A stretch of DNA of 64,000 nt from Diphasiastrum complanatum (taxonomy: Eukaryota > Streptophyta > Lycopodiopsida > Lycopodiales > Lycopodiaceae): positions 5,001-69,000 of the forward strand of contig CM055113.1 of assembly GCA_029204225.1 (NCBI GenBank). The letters are read 5' to 3'. Positions within the stretch are counted from its first letter, which is position 1; each line of letters begins with the position of its first letter. The position numbers were made by a program, and so were the translations under genes. Under the pieces are notes generated by a model that was given only the letters and a program-made list of their open reading frames with translations, had not been told where the DNA came from and searched no databases. This document shows, piece after piece, positions 1 through 10,207 of the stretch.

Positions 1-1
1 A

Positions 2-118
2 GTACCAGAAACTATTGCTAGAGCAGCTATGGGAATAGCTGCGTACAAAATGCCTATACGTACTCAAATTATTGTGGCTGCACCTGCAAAGATACAGAAC
101 CAAGAAATTTCTATATAA
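2..118 (+). CDS. rpl16: Ribosomal protein uL16, 3' end (partial)
   Basis: This is the last 38 codons of plastid rpl16, cut by the window edge. The product binds 23S rRNA near the peptidyl-transferase centre of the plastid large subunit. The visible part carries the conserved KMPIRTQ block. After it come about 15 more residues, longer than the usual C-terminus, ending in TAA at 116-118. It is followed by rpl14 on the same strand, which is the standard plastid S10/spc-like cluster order. The 5' exon and the group II intron lie outside the window. Identification rests on the conserved block plus position. Confidence 0.85.
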   Translation, partial: VPETIARAAMGIAAYKMPIRTQIIVAAPAKIQNQEISI

Positions 119-260
119 ATAGAAATGCAATGTTTTTCATTGTGAAATAATAAAAAATAATGAAAAATTTTCAATATATAGATTAACCGTATTCTATTTT
201 TAACAACCCCCAAAGAAGAAAATAAAAATTTTTAGGGGGAATATTCTATTCAGAGGAAAA

Positions 261-629
261 ATGATTCAACCCCAAACTTATTTAAATGTAGCAGACAACA
301 GTGGAGCTAAAAAACCAATGTGTATTCGAATCTTAAAAGCTAGTAATCGTAAATATGCAAATATTGGTAACGTAATTGTAGCCGTGGTTAAGGAAGCAGT
401 ATCGAACATGCCTCTTCGGAAATCAGAAATAGTTAGAGCTGTAGTTGTACGTACCTGTAAAGAACTCAAACGTGACAATGGAATGATAATACAATTTGAT
501 GACAACGCAGCAGTGGTCATCAATCAAGAGGGAAATCCTAAAGGAACTCGAGTTTTTGGTCCAGTTGCTCGAGAATCAAGAGAATCCAATTTCACTAAAA
601 TAGTTTCATTGGCTCCCGAAATATTACAA
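261..629 (+). CDS. rpl14: Ribosomal protein uL14 with edited stop codon
   Basis: Plastid large-subunit protein uL14, which binds 23S rRNA at the subunit interface. It starts [16 protein letters not shown] and carries the conserved [12 protein letters not shown] and [11 protein letters not shown] blocks. The genomic reading frame stays open to 689 (142 codons), but codon 123, at 627-629, is CAA. The family normally ends at 122 residues right after the SLAPE(V/I)L motif, so CAA sits exactly where the stop belongs. I infer C-to-U editing of CAA to UAA, giving the usual 122-residue protein. The alternative is a real 20-residue tail. The gene sits between rpl16 and rps8. Confidence 0.93.
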
Positions 630-999
630 ATAATAATAAATCTATTATTTCAGATTGAAAATACTCCAATAAATAATTGGAATGATTAGAGACTTGGATA
701 AATAGAATGTTTATAACCGTGCATTAAAATATATATTGTTAAGTTCTTCTTGTTAATTTTCCTACCGGACGATGCACCGGAATTCTCTCGAATTGAAAAA
801 GAATAAAATATAGAAATTTTTACAAAGCATTTTAACTACTTTATTTTGCCGGTTATTCCATCGTCGTGTCTATCTATCACTCAATAAACGAACATTTATA
901 TAAACTTTTATGAATTAATCCAGATACTTTTTAGGCATATTCCTATCATTCTCAAAAATACTTGAAATGTTTATTTATACTAGTAGTAAAAAAATTTTC
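630..999 (+). other. rpl14-rps8 spacer
   Basis: AT-rich plastid spacer. It holds the in-frame continuation of rpl14 to a genomic TAG at 687-689. It also contains an ATG at 967 in frame with rps8, which would add 11 poorly conserved residues to that protein. No RNA gene was seen. Confidence 0.6.
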
Positions 1000-1398
1000 A
1001 TGAGTAACGATACTATTGCCAATACGATTACCTCTATAAGGAATGCTAACTTGAAAGAGAGAGAAACAGTTCGAGTACCAGCTACTAATATTACTAAAAG
1101 CATTGGAAAATTTCTTTTACAAGAAGGTTTCGTAGATAATCCTGGGGAACTTCGAGAAGGTATGAACCTTTTTCTGATTCTAACCTTGAAATATCGGGGA
1201 AGGAAAAGAGAACCATACATAACTACTTTAAAACGTATTAGTAAACCCGGCTCAAGATTGTATTATAATCATCAAAAAATTCCTAAAATTTTAGGTGGAA
1301 TAGGAGTGGTAATTCCTTCAACTTCTTGCGGAATTGTGACGGATCGGGAAGCTCGACAAAAGCAAATTGGAGGAGAAATACTATGTTATGTGTGGTAA
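1000..1398 (+). CDS. rps8: Ribosomal protein uS8
   Basis: Plastid small-subunit protein uS8, a primary binder of the 16S rRNA central domain. I chose the start at 1000 ([16 protein letters not shown]) because the conserved N-terminus D-T-I-A-(D/N)-x-I-T-S-I-R-N begins there. An upstream in-frame ATG at 967 only adds unconserved residues. The C-terminal half shows LGG(I/M)G(I/V)VI.STS.GI.TDREAR and the terminal GGEILCY-W signature. The length of 132 codons is typical. The central part is diverged from angiosperm copies, which fits a non-angiosperm lineage. Confidence 0.93.
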   Translation: MSNDTIANTITSIRNANLKERETVRVPATNITKSIGKFLLQEGFVDNPGELREGMNLFLILTLKYRGRKREPYITTLKRISKPGSRLYYNHQKIPKILGGIGVVIPSTSCGIVTDREARQKQIGGEILCYVW

Positions 1399-1529
1399 TT
1401 TATTGAATTCTCAATCCATTCCGTACGGAGAATATCTCCGAAGAAAAAACTAACTAATACTATATAAATATATATATTTATATATATATATATATTTATA
1501 TTAGTTAATGGAAGGAGATTTTCCCCTTA

Positions 1530-1766
1530 ATGAAAAAACAAAATTTGATTGACATGGAAGGTGTAGTTACTGAATCGCTTCCCAATGCCATGTTTCGAGT
1601 TTATCTAGATAATGGATGTCAGGTCTTAACCCATGTTTCAGGAAGAATTAGACGTAATTACATACGGATACTACTTGGGGATAGAGTAAAAGTAGAATTA
1701 AGTCCTTATGATTTAACTAAGGGACGTATAACCTATCGATTTAATACCAAATCATTGAATGATTAG
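1530..1766 (+). CDS. infA: Translation initiation factor IF-1
   Basis: Plastid IF-1, a 78-residue OB-fold protein that binds the ribosomal A site during initiation. The frame is complete. It has [16 protein letters not shown] near the N-terminus, then [11 protein letters not shown] and [17 protein letters not shown](T/V)YR, which are the family signatures. A purine-rich AAGGAGA lies 18 bases before the ATG as a possible ribosome-binding site. infA has been lost from the plastid many times in flowering plants, so an intact copy agrees with an early-diverging lineage. The spacer from rps8 carries an AT dinucleotide-rich stretch (about 1463-1500). Confidence 0.94.
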   Translation: MKKQNLIDMEGVVTESLPNAMFRVYLDNGCQVLTHVSGRIRRNYIRILLGDRVKVELSPYDLTKGRITYRFNTKSLND

Positions 1767-1894
1767 ATAAAAAATTACCTTGGATATTTGATAGTATCAG
1801 ATGGTGAAAGTAATACACGAGACAGTATTGTCATAAGAAGAGTTTACATTCCTTAATTTATATTAGTAATTATATTGAAATAGGAATTACAAAA

Positions 1895-2008
1895 ACGAAG
1901 ATTCGTGCTTCTGTTCGTAAGATTTGTGAGAATTGTCGACTAATTCGTAGACGGAGGCGAATTATGGTAGTTCGTTCCAATCCGAAACATAGACAAAGAC
2001 AAGGATAA
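1895..2008 (+). CDS. rpl36: Ribosomal protein bL36, ACG start
   Basis: A 37-codon gene for bL36, a small zinc-binding protein of the large subunit. The frame after the first codon reads [19 protein letters not shown] and ends [10 protein letters not shown]. It holds the CxxC of the zinc site and the basic tail; the third Cys position is Arg (CGT) here, and the fourth ligand is the His near the end. The position of the initiator Met is ACG (1895-1897) and no in-frame ATG lies upstream. C-to-U editing would make AUG. CGT encoding Arg where the family has Cys is also a C-to-U candidate (UGU). The gene sits between infA and rps11 as expected. Confidence 0.9.
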   Translation, partial: TKIRASVRKICENCRLIRRRRRIMVVRSNPKHRQRQG

Positions 2009-2142
2009 TATACTTAAGAAATTGATTAGAAAAAAAAAATTACGAATAATAAACTTTTGCAATATTTTTATTTTGTTAAATAATTTTGTAATTTGGTACA
2101 AAATTGCGTAGAATAATTATAGATTTATACATAATTAAAACA

Positions 2143-2541
2143 ATGCCAAGACTTATTAAAAAAATAGGTAGTCTACGCAGGGGTAAGCGTGGAATACCAA
2201 AAGGAGTTATTCACATTCAAGCGAGCTTTAATAATACCATTGTTACTGTTACAGATGTACGAGGACAGGTTGTTTCTTGGTCCTCTGCCGGTGCCCGTGG
2301 ATTTAAAGGTACAAAGAAAAGTACGTCATTTGCTGCTCAAACTGCAGCAGAAAATGCTATTCGTATGTTAATTGATCAAGGAGGTATGGAACAAGCGGAA
2401 ATTATAATAAAAGGTCCGGGTCCGGGAAGAGACACAGCATCACGAGCTATTCGTAAAAGTGGTGTAGTACTAAATTCCGTACGTGACATAACCCCTATGC
2501 CACATAATGGATGTAGGCCCCCCAAGAAAAGACGTATATAA
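2143..2541 (+). CDS. rps11: Ribosomal protein uS11
   Basis: Plastid small-subunit protein uS11, on the platform near the mRNA exit. The chosen start at 2143 gives 132 residues beginning [10 protein letters not shown]. An upstream in-frame extension to 2104 lacks conservation. Conserved segments include [34 protein letters not shown] and the terminal [13 protein letters not shown]. The stop at 2539-2541 is 30 bases before rpoA, consistent with co-transcription. Confidence 0.95.
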   Translation: MPRLIKKIGSLRRGKRGIPKGVIHIQASFNNTIVTVTDVRGQVVSWSSAGARGFKGTKKSTSFAAQTAAENAIRMLIDQGGMEQAEIIIKGPGPGRDTASRAIRKSGVVLNSVRDITPMPHNGCRPPKKRRI

Positions 2542-2571
2542 ATATAAAATAGAGAAAGGAATAATTGTTTC

Positions 2572-3591
2572 ATGAATGATTTGGACCTGAGTCTAATACC
2601 ACTTCCTGCTGGATCTGCATACTGGAGGTGTCTTGAATCCAAAGTAGAAAGTGAGCGTCTTTATTATAGTCGTTTCATCTTATCCCCACTCAAAATTGGT
2701 CAAGCTAATACTATAGGAATGGTCATGCGCAGAGCATTGCTTGGGGAAGTAAAAGGAACATGTATCACCTGTGCAAAATTCAAGGACATAACCCATGAAT
2801 ATTCTACAATAGATGGTATTCAAGAATCAGTACATGATATTCTAATTAATTCGAAAGAAATCGTGCTTAAGAGCGAATCTTCTGAGACTCAAAAAGCATT
2901 TATTTCTATTGTTGGACCTGAAAGAGTAACTGCTCGGAACATTGAATTACCAACCTGTGTTGAGGCAATTGATCCTATGCAACACATAGCCACTATTACT
3001 AAAAAAATCAATTTGAATATTGAATTGGAAATTGAAAAAGATCGTGGATATCGTAGACAAAACATAATGGAATATCAAGATGGTAATTTTCCTACGGATG
3101 CTGTATTTATGCCTATTCGAAATGTAAATTATAGTATTCATTGTTTCGAAAGCCATGATAAAAGGATAATGAAAGAAATGCTTTTGTCTGAGATATGGAG
3201 TAACGGAAGTATCACTCCCGAAGAAGCAATTTATGAAGCTTCTCGAAGTTCAATCAACTTATTTCTCCCCTTTTTACATGCAGAAAAGGGAAAACAAGAT
3301 TCTGAAGGGGAAGATATACATGAATCTAACGCGCCTCATTTTGTTTATCCTTCCGTGTCAATCGCGGTAGATCAAATGGCAAAAAAAGTTACTTTCAAAC
3401 ATATTTTTATTGAACAATTAGAATTACCCCCAAAAGCCTATAACTTTCTTAAAAAAATTAATGTACATACAATATCAGACCTTTTGGATTATAGTCAAGA
3501 TGATTCAATGAAAATGAAGAATTTTGAAAAAAAATCTGTTGAACAAATATTAGAAGCTTTGCAAAAACGTTTTGGAATATGTCTACGATAA
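2572..3591 (+). CDS. rpoA: Plastid-encoded RNA polymerase alpha subunit
   Basis: Alpha subunit of the bacterial-type plastid RNA polymerase (PEP). It is 339 residues, the usual length. The N-terminal assembly domain spans roughly residues 20-235 and includes W(R/K)C(L/V)ESKVES, Y(S/G)RF.LSP, GQA.T(I/V)G and MRRALLGE. A variable linker follows. The C-terminal domain (about 265-339) has the helix-hairpin-helix block QLELPPKAYN.LK..N(V/I)HT. The first 17 residues are unlike angiosperm rpoA, so the exact start is less certain. It closes the ribosomal cluster and converges with petD. Confidence 0.93.
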   Translation: MNDLDLSLIPLPAGSAYWRCLESKVESERLYYSRFILSPLKIGQANTIGMVMRRALLGEVKGTCITCAKFKDITHEYSTIDGIQESVHDILINSKEIVLKSESSETQKAFISIVGPERVTARNIELPTCVEAIDPMQHIATITKKINLNIELEIEKDRGYRRQNIMEYQDGNFPTDAVFMPIRNVNYSIHCFESHDKRIMKEMLLSEIWSNGSITPEEAIYEASRSSINLFLPFLHAEKGKQDSEGEDIHESNAPHFVYPSVSIAVDQMAKKVTFKHIFIEQLELPPKAYNFLKKINVHTISDLLDYSQDDSMKMKNFEKKSVEQILEALQKRFGICLR

Positions 3592-3859
3592 ATAAACTCA
3601 ATGTTTTGTTTTCTAAATAAGCTTATTAAATATTTCTTTTTATTAGTATGAAGCAAAACATTAATTACTTAATGTATAAATACTTCAATTAGTTGGAAAC
3701 CATCATAAAATTTTGAATAAAATGATGAAATTTACTCCATTGGGATTTATTTTGATATAACTTCTATTTCTAAAAATTGAAAAAAAATCGATTTTTTGAT
3801 AAAATTGATTATTTGATAATCTAGGGATTATTTGCTTCGAAGCGAGTCCTCCCTAGATA
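3592..3859. terminator. Convergent rpoA/petD spacer with stem-loop
   Basis: AT-rich spacer between the convergent genes rpoA (+) and petD (-). At 3819-3858 there is an inverted repeat: TCTAGGGA pairs with TCCCTAGA, and the loop region holds a second self-complementary CTTCGAAG. Plastid genes often end in such stem-loops, which stabilise transcript 3' ends. Placed here it could serve both strands. Confidence 0.6.
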
Positions 3860-3922
3860 TTAGAATTTTAAAGAAACAAAATTTTGTTCGATAATTTTTT
3901 TAAAAAGGTTGAATGATTTGTA

Positions 3923-5122
3923 TTGAAAAAGACCCAAAGTTAACGATTTATCAATAGGTGGAGCTGCCCCAATACCCAACCAAGGAGCCACTGCAGTACC
4001 TATTAAAAAAACTGTTGTAGCTACTGGACGACGAAATGGATTCTGAAATTTATTAACATTTTCCGAGAAGGGTACTACCAATAATCCTGCAGGTACTGCA
4101 GCCATTAAAAGAACACCTAATAATTTATTAGGTACTGTACGAAGTATCTGAAATACTGGAAAGAAATACCATTCAGGCAATATTTCTAAAGGGGTTGCAA
4201 ATGGATTTGCAGGTTCACCAATCATTGATGGTTCTGAAACTGCTGAACCTACGGTACATGCAATAGTACCTAAAATTACTACTGGAAAGATATATAAAGG
4301 ATCGTTAGGCCAAGCAGGTTCTCCGTAATAATTATGTCCCATACCCTTAGCTAATTTGGCTCTTGATACAGGATCACTTAAGTCAGGTTTTTTCGTTATT
4401 GGGATAGGTAAGTAATCAATCATTTCTTCGTTTCCCCCCCAAAGAATCGGACATGGAGATTTATTCCCATCCGGCTCAAACAATAATAACTGAAATCTTT
4501 CCTTTTTGTCTTTTGAAATAAAGACAGGCATCTCAAAAAAAATCTAATGCTTTTTTTTGATTTCCTACCAAGTAGACTCCATTTCGAGTTATATGCTCGC
4601 TCATTATCCAAGTAAGCTATAGAATGAAAATTCTAATCATCAATATGCTTTTTGGACAGTCTTATACCTTATGAATGACATTTCTCTTTTTTGCTTCTCT
4701 TTCTGCAAGTGCAAAGGAACTTCCAAGTTTTTTAAACATACTAGGTATTAACTTGTTAATACTTTGGCTTATTTATCCATTTCCTTAGATCCCTTATTTG
4801 CTTCGATGGTACATACTTCAATAAAAAAATGCAGGGGAAATAATTGCATTTTCTTACCATATTCTTTTCTTTATAGAAAAGAATGCATTAGTAATATATA
4901 TACCTTACTTTAACTTACTGGATTTTACAAAGCCTATTTCTGAATCTGATCATAGAAATAATTCTTTTTCTCTTTTTATTATTTTTCGTACCCAAGTTTT
5001 AACCCTCTCATTTCTAATAGGGAAATCGGAATAAAGACACATCTTATCTTTAGAGTTTGATGTGACGGATTTGAGGAAATATCCGCATAGCCGATTAAAT
5101 AATTCGAGTCGCACACTCCCGT
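3923..5122 (-). CDS. petD: Cytochrome b6f subunit IV; split gene, edited start and stop
   Basis: Subunit IV of the cytochrome b6f complex in the thylakoid membrane (three membrane helices, plastoquinol side). Exon 1 is 8 bases (5115-5122, ACGGGAGT), followed by the group II intron start GTGCGACTCG. The intron runs about 4398-5114. Exon 2 is 3923-4397. The first codon is ACG, so AUG needs C-to-U editing. The genomic frame stays open to 3860, but CAA at 3923-3925 falls directly after the canonical terminus SLTLGLF. Editing it to UAA gives exactly 160 residues, the family length. Several Leu positions read Ser or Pro in the genome, for example [20 protein letters not shown] and PFSENV. Confidence 0.92.
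4398..5114 (-). other. Group II intron of petD
   Basis: The 5' end is GTGCGACTCG directly after exon 1, and the 3' end is at ...CCAAT before exon 2. About 717 bases. No intron-encoded maturase was seen. A GAGC-containing hairpin near 4580-4602 is the likely domain V region but is degenerate, so domain V is not assigned firmly. Confidence 0.7.
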
Positions 5123-5347
5123 GATCCATCTTCTCTCTAAGAAAAAAAAATCTATTTCCAAGTATTGGGTATTGGTCCGAACCCAAGGATGCTTCGAAAT
5201 AGAAAAAAGATCCATAAAATATTGTTTAAATTTCAGTGAAATATTCAAAAATATTCATGGCAATAAAATAATGATGAAAAAGCTATTGACGGAGTATTAT
5301 GAATATTAATCCATCCTTAATAATTAATTGTTTATTTTTTACTTATA

Positions 5348-6813
<1,466 letters not shown>

Positions 6814-7021
6814 ATTCCGAAGATCCTTCAATTCAAAAATGACACGATTAAACTACCGTAAGGAAAAAACCAATCTGCAATAAATATATTAGATTTGAAA
6901 GAAAAAAATAGAACAATTTGTGAATTTTTCTATTTACTGAAATTGATTTACCCCAGCCTTTCCTCCATTTGAGAAATGAAAAAGGCTGAGGTTTTTAGAA
7001 AGACTTTTTAGTTCCCGTTCA

Positions 7022-7246
7022 TTACCAACTCACTGGAATTCCATCCAAAGGAACAGAAGAATTATAAAGTTCCAAAATAATAACTGAAAAGACTGCGGAT
7101 AAGGCCATTACAACACCCATAATAGGAGTAGTTCCCCATCCGGGAGCTACTTTACCATATTCCGAATTAAGTGGTTTCAATACATTTCCTAAACCAGTTG
7201 CTTTTACTTTGGTTTTTTTGGAAATATCACTAATTTGTGTAGCCAT
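7022..7246 (-). CDS. psbH: Photosystem II protein H
   Basis: Small PSII core subunit with one membrane helix and a phosphorylatable Thr near the N-terminus. 74 residues. It begins [12 protein letters not shown] and ends [14 protein letters not shown]. Pro in SVPLDG is normally Leu, a candidate editing site. It sits in the psbB-psbT-psbH-petB-petD operon order on the minus strand, with psbN on the opposite strand next to it. Confidence 0.95.
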   Translation of the reverse strand: MATQISDISKKTKVKATGLGNVLKPLNSEYGKVAPGWGTTPIMGVVMALSAVFSVIILELYNSSVPLDGIPVSW

Positions 7247-7334
7247 AAGATTTATTACATCAGTTGAGATTTATTAACTTTTTGTACTATTATATTGAAA
7301 ATGAAAACAAACCATTTTTTGGGATTACCTAACA

Positions 7335-7466
7335 ATGGAAACTGCAACCCTAGTCGCTATCTTCATATCTTGTTTACTTGTGAGCTTCACTGGTTATGCT
7401 TTGTACACCGCCTCTGGGCAACCTTCTGGAAAACTTAGAGATCCTTTTGAAGAACATGAAGATTAG
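7335..7466 (+). CDS. psbN: PsbN, photosystem II assembly factor
   Basis: A 43-residue single-helix thylakoid protein needed for PSII assembly and repair. It starts [13 protein letters not shown] and ends [17 protein letters not shown]. It lies on the plus strand, opposed to psbH and psbT, as in all land-plant plastids. Unlike its neighbours it needs no obvious editing. Confidence 0.96.
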   Translation: METATLVAIFISCLLVSFTGYALYTASGQPSGKLRDPFEEHED

Positions 7467-7470
7467 TTTG

Positions 7471-7540
7471 ACCGACCTTCCCCGGAAAAGACCACCGAAA
7501 AAGACCACCACATAGGTTTATTAATTTGGAAAGGTCGGTT
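7471..7540. terminator. psbN/psbT stem-loop
   Basis: Inverted repeat: ACCGACCTTCC (7471-7481) pairs with GGAAAGGTCGGT (7528-7539), just after the psbN stop and 3' of psbT on the other strand. It is placed to form 3'-end structures for both convergent transcripts. Confidence 0.75.
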
Positions 7541-7625
7541 TGGGAAGGTCATTAGTTCCTCTCCATTATTCTTTTTTCTTTATAGTATTTTTTTTTATTC
7601 CTTTCCCAATAATCCAGAAAAAAAA

Positions 7626-7733
7626 TTATTTTTTTCCCTTGCTTGGAACTTTGGGTGGTTCCCGGGAGGAAATAGCGAAAGAAATTATTCCTAAAGTACC
7701 TACCAACAGGGATGTATAAACCAATGCTTCCGT
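7626..7733 (-). CDS. psbT: Photosystem II protein T, ACG start, dense editing
   Basis: A 35-residue single-helix PSII subunit at the dimer interface. It is recognised by EALVYT at the N-terminus and [12 protein letters not shown] at the C-terminus. The initiator codon is ACG (7731-7733). Ser codons TCC/TCT stand where PsbT has Phe, at residues 8, 17, 22 and 23. With the start this makes about five candidate C-to-U sites in 36 codons, the densest in the window. It lies 154 bases downstream of psbB. Confidence 0.92.
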   Translation of the reverse strand, partial: TEALVYTSLLVGTLGIISFAISSREPPKVPSKGKK

Positions 7734-7887
7734 AAAATTGATTGTATGGTGAAAAAAAAATGAAGATAGCTTTCGTGCTATTATTACTTTCGTACTATTA
7801 TTGAGAAATAAGAGGATTCAAATGTTTTTGATCTATCACAGATGGATTGGATCTTGGAAACACATAATAAGCGATTTCAAAACAATG

Positions 7888-9414
7888 TTATACTACTGGT
7901 CTCTTAGTAGTTGGATCTCCCAGTTTCTGAAATGCTCCGAATTCGACTTGAGCATCCGAATCGGGATCAATACCAGCAAAGACATCTCTGAACAAGGTTC
8001 TGGCACCGTGCCAAATATGTCCGAAGAAAAAGAGAAGAGCAAATGTGGCATGACCAAAAGTGAACCAACCTCTTGGGCTACTACGAAAAACACCATCAGA
8101 CTTTAGAGTGGCGCGATCAGATTCAAAAATTTCGCCTAATTGAGCGCGTCTGGCATATTTTTTTACTGTGGCAGGATCACTGAAACTAACCCCATCAAGT
8201 TCACCACCATAAAACTCAACAGTTACACCTACTTGTTCAATGCTATACTTGGATTCTGCCCTCCTGAATGGGACATCAGCCCTCACAATTCCTTCTTCAT
8301 CTACCAGAACTACTGGAAATGTTTCGAAAAAGGTAGGCATACGACGTACAAAAAGCTCATGTCCTTCCTTATCTTTGGAGACGGCATGACCCAACCAACC
8401 AACAGCTATTCCATCTCCATTGTCCATTGGACCTGCTCTGAATAATCCCCCTTTAGCTGGATTATTACCAATATAATCATAAAAAGCTAATTTTTGGGGA
8501 ATTTCGGACCAAGCTTCCGATAGACCAAGATTTTCAGCCCTGCTGGATCGAATCCTTCGATCTATTTCTTGTTGAAAAAATCCCTGATCCCATTGGTAAC
8601 GAGTAGGACCAAATAATTCTATTGGAGTAGTTGCAGAGCCATACCACATGGTTCCAGCAACAACAAAAGCTGCAAAGAACACAGCGGCAATACTGCTAGA
8701 TAAAACAGTTTCGATATTCCCCATACGTAATGCTTTGTATAATCGTTGAGGGGGACGAACACTAAGATGAAATAGACCTGCTAATATACCTAAAATACCT
8801 GCTGCGATATGATGGGAAGCTATTCCCCCTGGAACGAAGGGATCAAAGCCCTCAGCTCCCCACACTGGAGCTACGGGTTGTACTTTTCCGGTTAATCCAT
8901 AGGGATCGGACACCCATATTCCGGGACCGAACAGACCTGTTACATGGAATGCTCCGAATCCGAAGCATAGTACTCCTGAAAGAAATAAATGAATTCCGAA
9001 GATCTTAGGTAAATCCAGAGTAGGTTTACCAGTACGTGGGTCTCGGAACAGATCCAGATCCCAGAAAACCCAGTGCCAAATAGCAGCTAGAAATAGCAAA
9101 CCAGATAGCGCGATGTGTGCGGCCGCCACGCCTTCGTAACTCCAAACACCCGCATCATTTACGGTTTCTCCGGTGATACTCCAACCCCCCCATGACTTTG
9201 TTATTCCTAACCGAGTCATAAATGGCACGACGAACAGACCTTGTCTCCACATGGGATCAAGAATAGGATCGGATGGATCAAAAACTGCTAGTTCGTACAA
9301 GGCCATTGAACCGGCCCAACCAGAAACTAATGCAGTATGCATCAAGTGTACAGAAATCAAACGGCCGAGATCATTTAATACAACGGTATGGACACGATAC
9401 CAAGGTAAACCCAT
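7888..9414 (-). CDS. psbB: Photosystem II CP47 chlorophyll apoprotein
   Basis: Core antenna protein of PSII with six membrane helices, a large lumenal loop (roughly residues 257-450) and about 16 chlorophyll-binding sites. Complete at 508 residues, starting [15 protein letters not shown]. Conserved stretches include [35 protein letters not shown] and the terminal GDPTTKR. Odd residues: Leu at position 16 where Pro is nearly invariant (codon CTC, 9367-9369), and Ser at positions normally Phe or Leu ([15 protein letters not shown]). It is the first gene of the psbB operon. Confidence 0.97.
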   Translation of the reverse strand: MGLPWYRVHTVVLNDLGRLISVHLMHTALVSGWAGSMALYELAVFDPSDPILDPMWRQGLFVVPFMTRLGITKSWGGWSITGETVNDAGVWSYEGVAAAHIALSGLLFLAAIWHWVFWDLDLFRDPRTGKPTLDLPKIFGIHLFLSGVLCFGFGAFHVTGLFGPGIWVSDPYGLTGKVQPVAPVWGAEGFDPFVPGGIASHHIAAGILGILAGLFHLSVRPPQRLYKALRMGNIETVLSSSIAAVFFAAFVVAGTMWYGSATTPIELFGPTRYQWDQGFFQQEIDRRIRSSRAENLGLSEAWSEIPQKLAFYDYIGNNPAKGGLFRAGPMDNGDGIAVGWLGHAVSKDKEGHELFVRRMPTFFETFPVVLVDEEGIVRADVPFRRAESKYSIEQVGVTVEFYGGELDGVSFSDPATVKKYARRAQLGEIFESDRATLKSDGVFRSSPRGWFTFGHATFALLFFFGHIWHGARTLFRDVFAGIDPDSDAQVEFGAFQKLGDPTTKRPVV

Positions 9415-10207
9415 TTGAGTCCCCCTTTCCCTTTCCTAAAGATAGGTAGACACCATATGACTTTTTTACGTTTAAAAACTAAAAAATTACTACGATGTTA
9501 GACTTTCATTTGATCATTCCAAGAGTGAGTTCGCAGCATAATTCACAGTTATGTAGTATTGCCAAAGAACGAGACACCAAAATTATCTCTTGCAATAAAG
9601 ATAAGCAGAAATAGTTTAACATCTATCCATTTAACATCGCAATAGAGAGATTTATCACACATCTGGGAATATGAAATAGAAAATAATGCATAATCGGAAA
9701 GTTCAACACAATGCTTGGTTTAATAAAGAATCGCAGTATACTTTATATGTGTAATGGATAAAGCATTTTTCTTTATCTTGATGGTTTGGTTATTGAAAAT
9801 CATGACTCAGGACTCAAGAGTAAAGTTCGAATTCGTTATCTATTCGTCATCTATTTGGTCCATTTGAGATTCCGGGAACAAAATATGGGATGTAGAGTCT
9901 CGTAGGAATATGGAATGTCAATCGACCCGTTAATAAATAAGCCACTTCATTTACCATTACATTTGTTTTTCTTGAACAGCCAGAGGCTCATATTCAATTC
10001 CATACGTATATGTGGAGTGAAACTGTAACACCAGAATTTTCTTTCTCTTGAAACTTAAATACAAATTATTGCGCGTTTTAGTAAAATTATTGGACATTTC
10101 ATTAGTCTAAATAATTCATACCATTTTCTTCCTTTTTTCTTTTTCTTCCTTTTCTAAGAGTTACGCTTTCGTATCAGAGGGCGATATTTAGTCCCGAGAA
10201 AAAAAAA
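9415..10207. other. psbB-clpP divergent spacer
   Basis: Spacer between divergently transcribed psbB (-) and clpP (+), so it must hold promoters for both. I cannot assign -35/-10 boxes with confidence. No gene was seen. Confidence 0.5.

Noticed and set aside
630-689. A real 20-residue C-terminal extension of rpl14 (and of petD at 3860-3922)
   Set aside because: Both extensions begin with CAA exactly at the family stop and show no family similarity. Edited stops explain both.
967-999. Upstream ATG of rps8
   Set aside because: The 11 extra residues are unconserved. The family N-terminus begins at 1000.
8140-9418. Plus-strand frames opposite psbB
   Set aside because: They are antisense shadows of the highly conserved psbB frame, with no recognisable domain.
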